From Planctomycetota bacterium (GTDB taxonomy: Bacteria; Planctomycetota; UBA8742; UBA2392): a stretch of DNA of 64,000 nucleotides. Positions within the stretch are counted from its first letter, which is position 1, and each line of letters starts with the position of its first letter. The notes below the pieces were generated by a model. The model had not been told where the DNA came from and ran no database searches. It saw only the letters and a list, made by a program, of their open reading frames with translations. Location: the NCBI GenBank assembly GCA_016712285.1, contig JADJRK010000001.1, positions 4,030,001 through 4,094,000 of the forward strand, in the 5' to 3' direction. The position numbers and the translations under genes were made by a program. This document shows, piece after piece, positions 60,260 to 64,000 of the stretch.

Positions 60260-60305
60260 GGGCGACGCGCGCTTGTGCATTCGCGGGCGGAACAACGGCC
60301 CCTAC
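60256..60305. repeat. Inverted repeat containing the phosphoesterase stop codon
   Basis: GTAGGGGC and GCCCCTAC flank a 34-base GC-rich spacer. The left arm includes the TAG stop of the phosphoesterase gene. It resembles REP-like GTAGGGGC...GCCCCTAC elements. Confidence 0.5.
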
Positions 60306-60349
60306 CCGCGCGTTACAGGCTTGGCTATCGTTGCGCGCGGAGGCTTTCG

Positions 60350-61402
60350 ATGACTGTACCGGTCTATTTGGTGGCAGGGTTTCTTGGGTCGGGCAAGACG
60401 ACACTGATGAAGCGGCTGCTGGAGCACCTGAACGCCCGCGGCGAAAAGCCGCTGGTGCTGATGAACGAGTTTGGCGAAAGTAACATCGACAACGATTTGC
60501 TTGAGGGCAGCAACGCGCAGATGCGCGAGCTGATTGACGGCTGCATCTGCTGCACCAGCAAGACCGAGCTTACCAAGACGCTGTACGACATCGTTGCCAG
60601 CGACAAGCCCAGCAGCATCCTGATGGAAGCCACGGGGCTGGCTGACCCGGTCGAGATTCTGGACATCTGCACGCTGCCCAACCTGCTGGACAAGTTGACG
60701 CTGCGCACGATCGTCAGCGTGGTGGACGTGAACCGCTGGGGCAAGGTGGCGCAGGCCGAGGCGCTGATGAAGCGCCAGGCGAAGTTCGCCGACATCGTGC
60801 TGCTGAACAAGACTGACCTGGTGGACGCGGCGGTGTCAGAGCGCGTTGAGTCGGAGGTTCGCAAGCTCAACGCGCGCGCCAGCCTGCACCGCACGCAGCG
60901 CGCAGAAGTGGACATCGCGGGCATTCTTGACGCCGGCGGCACCGAAGTCGTCAACGACGACAAAGACCACAGCCACTGCGACCACGAACACGACCACTGC
61001 GAACACACCGGCGACGGCCACGCACACCACCACCACAAGCACGAGCACAGCCACGACCACTACCTCAGCCTGACGCTGCGCCCGCACGGCAAAGCCGACA
61101 AGGCGCGATTCAACGACTTTTTGAACGAGGGGTTGCCCGGCTTGCTGCGCCTGAAGGGTTTCTTGCAGGTGCAGGGCGTTGAGCCGCAGGCGATTGTGCA
61201 GTGGACCGCCGGCGACTGGGAGATGATCCCGCGGCCCGAGATCTTGAAGCCCAAGCCCGACGTGCTGGTGTTCATCGGCGAAGAGCTGGACCACAAGCTG
61301 ATCCGGCAAAGGCTGGAAGCCACGGGCCTGCACTTCCACGACGAGGGCGGGCACCACCACCACGACCACGCCCACGAACACGCACACCACCATGAGCATT
61401 GA
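60350..61402 (+). CDS. CobW/COG0523 family GTPase, metallochaperone-like, His-rich
   Basis: 350 residues from the ATG with GGAGG upstream. Walker A GFLGSGKTT (about 9-17), NEFGE (switch), the metal-binding C-I-C-C, EATGLADP (Walker B-like) and NKTDL (guanine specificity) are present. Residues about 205-245 and the C-terminal 20 are His/Asp/Glu-rich and would bind Zn2+, Co2+ or Ni2+. A CobW C-terminal domain (LSLTLRPHGKADKARFNDFLN, LRLKGFLQVQG...) lies between. It may deliver metal to a target enzyme; given the B12 genes a cobalt role is possible but unproven. It overlaps the next gene by 11 bases. Confidence 0.85.
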   Translation: MTVPVYLVAGFLGSGKTTLMKRLLEHLNARGEKPLVLMNEFGESNIDNDLLEGSNAQMRELIDGCICCTSKTELTKTLYDIVASDKPSSILMEATGLADPVEILDICTLPNLLDKLTLRTIVSVVDVNRWGKVAQAEALMKRQAKFADIVLLNKTDLVDAAVSERVESEVRKLNARASLHRTQRAEVDIAGILDAGGTEVVNDDKDHSHCDHEHDHCEHTGDGHAHHHHKHEHSHDHYLSLTLRPHGKADKARFNDFLNEGLPGLLRLKGFLQVQGVEPQAIVQWTAGDWEMIPRPEILKPKPDVLVFIGEELDHKLIRQRLEATGLHFHDEGGHHHHDHAHEHAHHHEH

Positions 61403-62474
61403 TTGGCTTGAAGCGGAATCTGCCATTGATGAACGCCTTGCGCTGCAGAAGCGGCGTGAGGCGCTGGAAGCCGCATTTGACGCCGACAACACCAACGCCG
61501 AGAACGCGCTCAAGCTGATTCTCACGCTTGACCAGCTTGGCGTGGCGCCGCAGGAAATCGCCACCCGCTGCGAACCCGCCTTCCAGGCCAACCCGCGCGA
61601 TGCCGCACTCATGGCGTGGCTCAGCCAGCTCAGCTACCGGCTTGGCCAGCTCAAGATCTGCATGGTCACGGCCAAGCACGCAGCCACGCTCGACCCTGAC
61701 GAGCCGATGGCCAATTTCACGCTGGCGCAGGTGCTGCTGTACTCGAAGGCCCATGAGGATGGCCTGCGCTACGCCAAGCGCGCGTGGGATGTCGGCCACG
61801 CAACGCACTATCATGCGCAGATCGGGCGGCTTTACTGCATCCTGCTCGCGCGCCTCAAGCGCTGGGATGAAGCCTATGGATTCCAGAACGAGCGCCTGGC
61901 CGAGCGCCCGGACGATTCGCAGGCCGTGATCGACACCGCCGACCTGCTGCAGGAAATGGGCAAGCGCGAAGAGGGCGAAGCGCTTCTTGAGAAGGCGCAC
62001 GAGAAGAAGCCCCGAGACACCGACCTGCTGTTTCGCATTGCCGTCGGCTACTTCGAGAACGAAGACAACCTGACGGCGCGCCGCTGGGTGGACAAGCTGA
62101 TTGACGCCGATGCCCAGCACCTGGAGGGCTGGAACCTGCGAAGCCAGATTCGGCTGAAGCTGGGCGACTTTGCGGGCGCGCTGGCGGACCACGAGATGAT
62201 CCGTGAGCTGAGCAAGACGATGCCGCTGGACCAGTCGTTTCGCGCGACATGCCTTGAAGGCCTGGGTCGCAAGGAAGACGCGATTGCCGCGCTGAAGCTG
62301 GGGCTGGATGAAGTCAAGCAATGGCCTGAGCGCGTCAAGCAGTACAAGCAGCACCTGGAGCGGCTGCAGACCGTGCCGCCCGAGCAGCAGCAAAGACGCG
62401 GCGAGAAGCTTGGCCCGAACGACCCATGCTGGTGCGGCAGCGGCAAGAAACTCAAGAAGTGCCACGGTGGTTGA
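61392..62474 (+). CDS. TPR protein with C-terminal SEC-C zinc motif
   Basis: 360 residues; the ATG lies inside the end of the CobW gene. Tetratricopeptide-like helical pairs fill about 30-320 (AALMAWLSQLSYRLGQLKICMVTAKHAATLDPDEP, HYHAQIGRLYCILLARLKRWDEAYGF, LLFRIAVGYFENEDNLTARRWVDKLIDAD). The last 20 residues are LGPNDPCWCGSGKKLKKCHG, a SEC-C zinc-binding motif. Overlap with the metallochaperone gene suggests joint expression and perhaps zinc supply to this motif. Confidence 0.82.
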   Translation: MSIDWLEAESAIDERLALQKRREALEAAFDADNTNAENALKLILTLDQLGVAPQEIATRCEPAFQANPRDAALMAWLSQLSYRLGQLKICMVTAKHAATLDPDEPMANFTLAQVLLYSKAHEDGLRYAKRAWDVGHATHYHAQIGRLYCILLARLKRWDEAYGFQNERLAERPDDSQAVIDTADLLQEMGKREEGEALLEKAHEKKPRDTDLLFRIAVGYFENEDNLTARRWVDKLIDADAQHLEGWNLRSQIRLKLGDFAGALADHEMIRELSKTMPLDQSFRATCLEGLGRKEDAIAALKLGLDEVKQWPERVKQYKQHLERLQTVPPEQQQRRGEKLGPNDPCWCGSGKKLKKCHGG

Positions 62475-62480
62475 GTTGTG

Positions 62481-62527
62481 GCATGGGCGCCCCGCCCATG
62501 CACGGCGCACGGGCGAGGCACCCGTGC
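62481..62527. repeat. Two adjacent hairpins after the TPR-SEC-C gene
   Basis: GCATGGGCG-CCC-CGCCCATGC (62481-62501) and GCACGGG-CGAGGCA-CCCGTGC (62507-62527). The CCC loop matches the first hairpin of the array at 51.4 kb. They could act as a terminator, though no T-run follows. Confidence 0.6.
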
Positions 62528-62682
62528 CACAGGTTGAAACTGCCTTACGTTCCAAGTCTGCGAGAAGCCTGCACGAGTGTCGTGCGGGCGCCTGTTGTTC
62601 CGGCGGGCCGGCGGCGTGGGCTGCGTGCAGCCACCACGTACCGTGTACGGCTTTGAAACCGCTGGAGCCTTGGGAATCGCCC

Positions 62683-62754
62683 TTGGATATAGCTCAACGG
62701 TAGAGCACAGGACTTGGAATCCTGGAGTTGCGGGTTCAAATCCCGTTATCCCAA
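62683..62754 (+). tRNA. tRNA-like gene with UGG anticodon on a Gln-like body (aberrant)
   Basis: Cloverleaf: D-arm GCTC/GAGC, anticodon stem CAGGA/TCCTG with loop CTTGGAA (UGG, proline), T-arm GCGGGTTCAAATCCCGT. The acceptor TTGGATA/TATCCCA has a T:C mismatch at the second pair. The U1:A72 pair and A37 fit tRNA-Gln better than tRNA-Pro, which normally has C1:G72 and G37. CCA is not encoded. It may be a decayed tRNA-Gln or an unusual Pro/Gln chimera. Confidence 0.6.
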
Positions 62755-63086
62755 CCTCGCCCGCAAGGGCACCAGCCATTTAAGCTGGCTAAGCGGTCCG
62801 CAAGGGCCGCAACGAAAACCGGAAGGGGGATGTGCAGCGCAACGCCCGTTCTTGACCTGTCAAGAATAGCACAAGAAGAGACTCTGCGGCACGCGGATAC
62901 CGGTCGGCGAGGAACACGCAGACGGGCCAACAGCCGCCGGGCCAACGCGGAAGGCAGGCGATGAAGCAATGTCGCCGGTCGTCCGCCGAAGCCCAGGCGC
63001 TGCCGGCCCCAAGCGCCACTACCCCGGCCTCAAGCAGTGCCCCGTTTCAGAAGTGCGGCTGTGCGCGAATCGTCCCCCGGAAGGAA
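62755..63086. other. Gene-free stretch
   Basis: About 330 bases downstream of the tRNA-like gene. Open frames exist on both strands but are Arg-rich and lack ribosome-binding sites. No RNA gene recognised. Confidence 0.35.
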
Positions 63087-63230
63087 GTTAGTTGTCGGTA
63101 TTCAGTTGTCAGTCTTCAGTTGTCGGTTGTCAGTGGCTGCTGTTTGGGTCGCGCTGTCGGCCGTTGGCAAGATCGCACACTCCGTCAACCGCTGCCGACA
63201 ACTGACAACTGACAACCGACCACTGGCAAC
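63087..63230. repeat. Inverted minisatellite of TTGTCAGT-type units
   Basis: The left arm (63087-63136) repeats variants of AGTTGTCGGT and CAGTTGTCAGT. The right arm (63194-63230) is its complement, GACAACTGACAACTGACAAC. About 57 unrelated bases separate the arms. Transcription would give a long stem. Confidence 0.7.
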
Positions 63231-63293
63231 TTTTCCTGCAACCCTATCCCGTTGACGTGTCAAGACACTTTGCCCCATCGAAAGGGGGTTGCC

Positions 63294-64000
63294 ATGATCC
63301 TGTACCGCAAGTTCAAGATTGCCGCGCACCAGCTTGGCCTGAAGTTCCGCGACGACCGCCTGCTCGACATCTACAAGGCCGGCGAGCACGTGGAGTTCGA
63401 CCCGCTGCGCAAGCTGCGTGTCGAGAAGGTCAACCTGCGCGACGTCTACTTCAAGCACGCCGAGCTGGACGTGATCAGCCGCGAGCTGAAGCAGTACCCG
63501 AACCTGTTCAAGGTCGTGGAGCTTGCGGACCACCAGCGCGCCTTCGTGTTTGTCGACGGCCGCTTTGACCGCATCCTGGCGCCGGGCCTGCACGTGCTGG
63601 TGATCGCGCTGCGCAACGTGCGCGTTGAGGTTGCCGACATGCGCGACGCCGTGTACGCGTCGGCCGACATGGCCGGCATCCTGCGCGGCAACACGATCGA
63701 GGAATACGCCGACGTGCTTGAGCTGGAAGATAGCAAGCGCGCGCTGGTCTGGGTTGATGGCCGCTTCCGCATGGCGCTGAAGGCGGGCCAGTACCTGGTG
63801 TGGAAGGGCCTGCAGCGCGTGCGCGTCGAGTCGTTCGACGTGTCTGAGCCGCGCTTTGCGCACAAGGATCTCCCGGCGATCGTGAACAGCGCCGGCGCCA
63901 ACGGCGCCCTGACGGTGTACCCGATCGAGCCGGGCCAGCTGGGCCTGTGGTTCAATGACGGCAAGCTGAAGGGCGAACTGGCACCGGGCGTGCACGCCTT
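63294..64000 (+). CDS. Slipin/SPFH (band 7) family protein, 3' end beyond the window
   Basis: The frame starts MILYRKFKIAAHQLGLKFRD after AAAGGGGGTT and stays open to the last base (235 complete codons visible). Two homologous units carry HQRAFVFVDGRFDRILAPGL, with VRVEVADMRDAVY, and KRALVWVDGRFRMALKAGQY, with VRVESFDVSE, and a third begins near the edge. This repeated preamble is typical of long planctomycete-type slipins, with the SPFH/band 7 domain expected downstream. Such proteins scaffold membrane microdomains. Confidence 0.75.
   Translation, partial: MILYRKFKIAAHQLGLKFRDDRLLDIYKAGEHVEFDPLRKLRVEKVNLRDVYFKHAELDVISRELKQYPNLFKVVELADHQRAFVFVDGRFDRILAPGLHVLVIALRNVRVEVADMRDAVYASADMAGILRGNTIEEYADVLELEDSKRALVWVDGRFRMALKAGQYLVWKGLQRVRVESFDVSEPRFAHKDLPAIVNSAGANGALTVYPIEPGQLGLWFNDGKLKGELAPGVHA

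Overview
The window is high-GC, densely packed bacterial chromosome with genes on both strands. It suggests a planctomycete or another deep-branching PVC/Myxococcota-like lineage. Supporting features are ECF sigma and FecR-type anti-sigma factors, several large secreted proteins with Ig-like, beta-helix or HYDIN-like domains ending in a Cys-Ser/transmembrane/Arg tail, many TPR proteins, slipin and CobW genes, and short dispersed palindromes inside and between genes. I cannot fix the taxon from sequence alone. No rRNA, CRISPR array, prophage or complete insertion sequence was seen.

Layout. 1-9.7 kb: end of a YraN-family gene, a nucleotidyl cyclase, a TPR lipoprotein, a 1236-residue exported Ig-like protein and an SH3b protein. 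9.7-13.6 kb: an acyl-CoA synthetase, a membrane protein and a SAM methyltransferase. 13.6-19.4 kb: two exported proteins with sorting tails flanking an ECF sigma/anti-sigma pair. 19.5-23.3 kb: a cobalamin-riboswitch-controlled B12 uptake operon (binding protein, ATPase, permease) translationally coupled to a GspC/PDZ-like protein. A PduO-type cobalamin adenosyltransferase at 34.4 kb completes a B12 theme. 25.3-29.2 kb: three tRNAs and two paralogous beta-helix exoproteins. 29.2-39.2 kb: housekeeping and metabolism (fatty acid hydroxylase family, SfsA, MurJ, SDR, a leucine-degradation pair of enoyl-CoA hydratase and HMG-CoA lyase, and a thioredoxin-fold exported protein).

39.2-42.5 kb is the most unusual part. 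Three roughly 195-bp, RHS-core-like direct repeats separate lower-GC passenger genes (an exported leucine-rich-repeat protein and a membrane-anchored protein preceded by a toxin-tail-like remnant). The layout resembles a decayed array of orphan RHS tip/immunity cassettes.

42.5-55.7 kb: an exported serine hydrolase, an AT-hook protein, a 2H phosphoesterase, a PAS histidine kinase with a receiver-only regulator, a DUF151 nuclease with a TraF-like outer-membrane barrel, thioredoxin, NadA, and two coupled membrane metallophosphoesterases. A region of hairpins lies between thioredoxin and NadA. 55.7-57.8 kb is a small lower-GC accessory islet with a broken SEC-C remnant, two hypothetical genes of a type I associate with defence or mobile regions, and a frameshifted ORF. 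58-64 kb: a SnoaL-like protein, a third metallophosphoesterase with palindromes inserted in frame, a His-rich CobW GTPase overlapping a TPR-SEC-C gene, an aberrant tRNA with a Gln-like body and a UGG anticodon, and the start of a slipin gene cut by the window edge.
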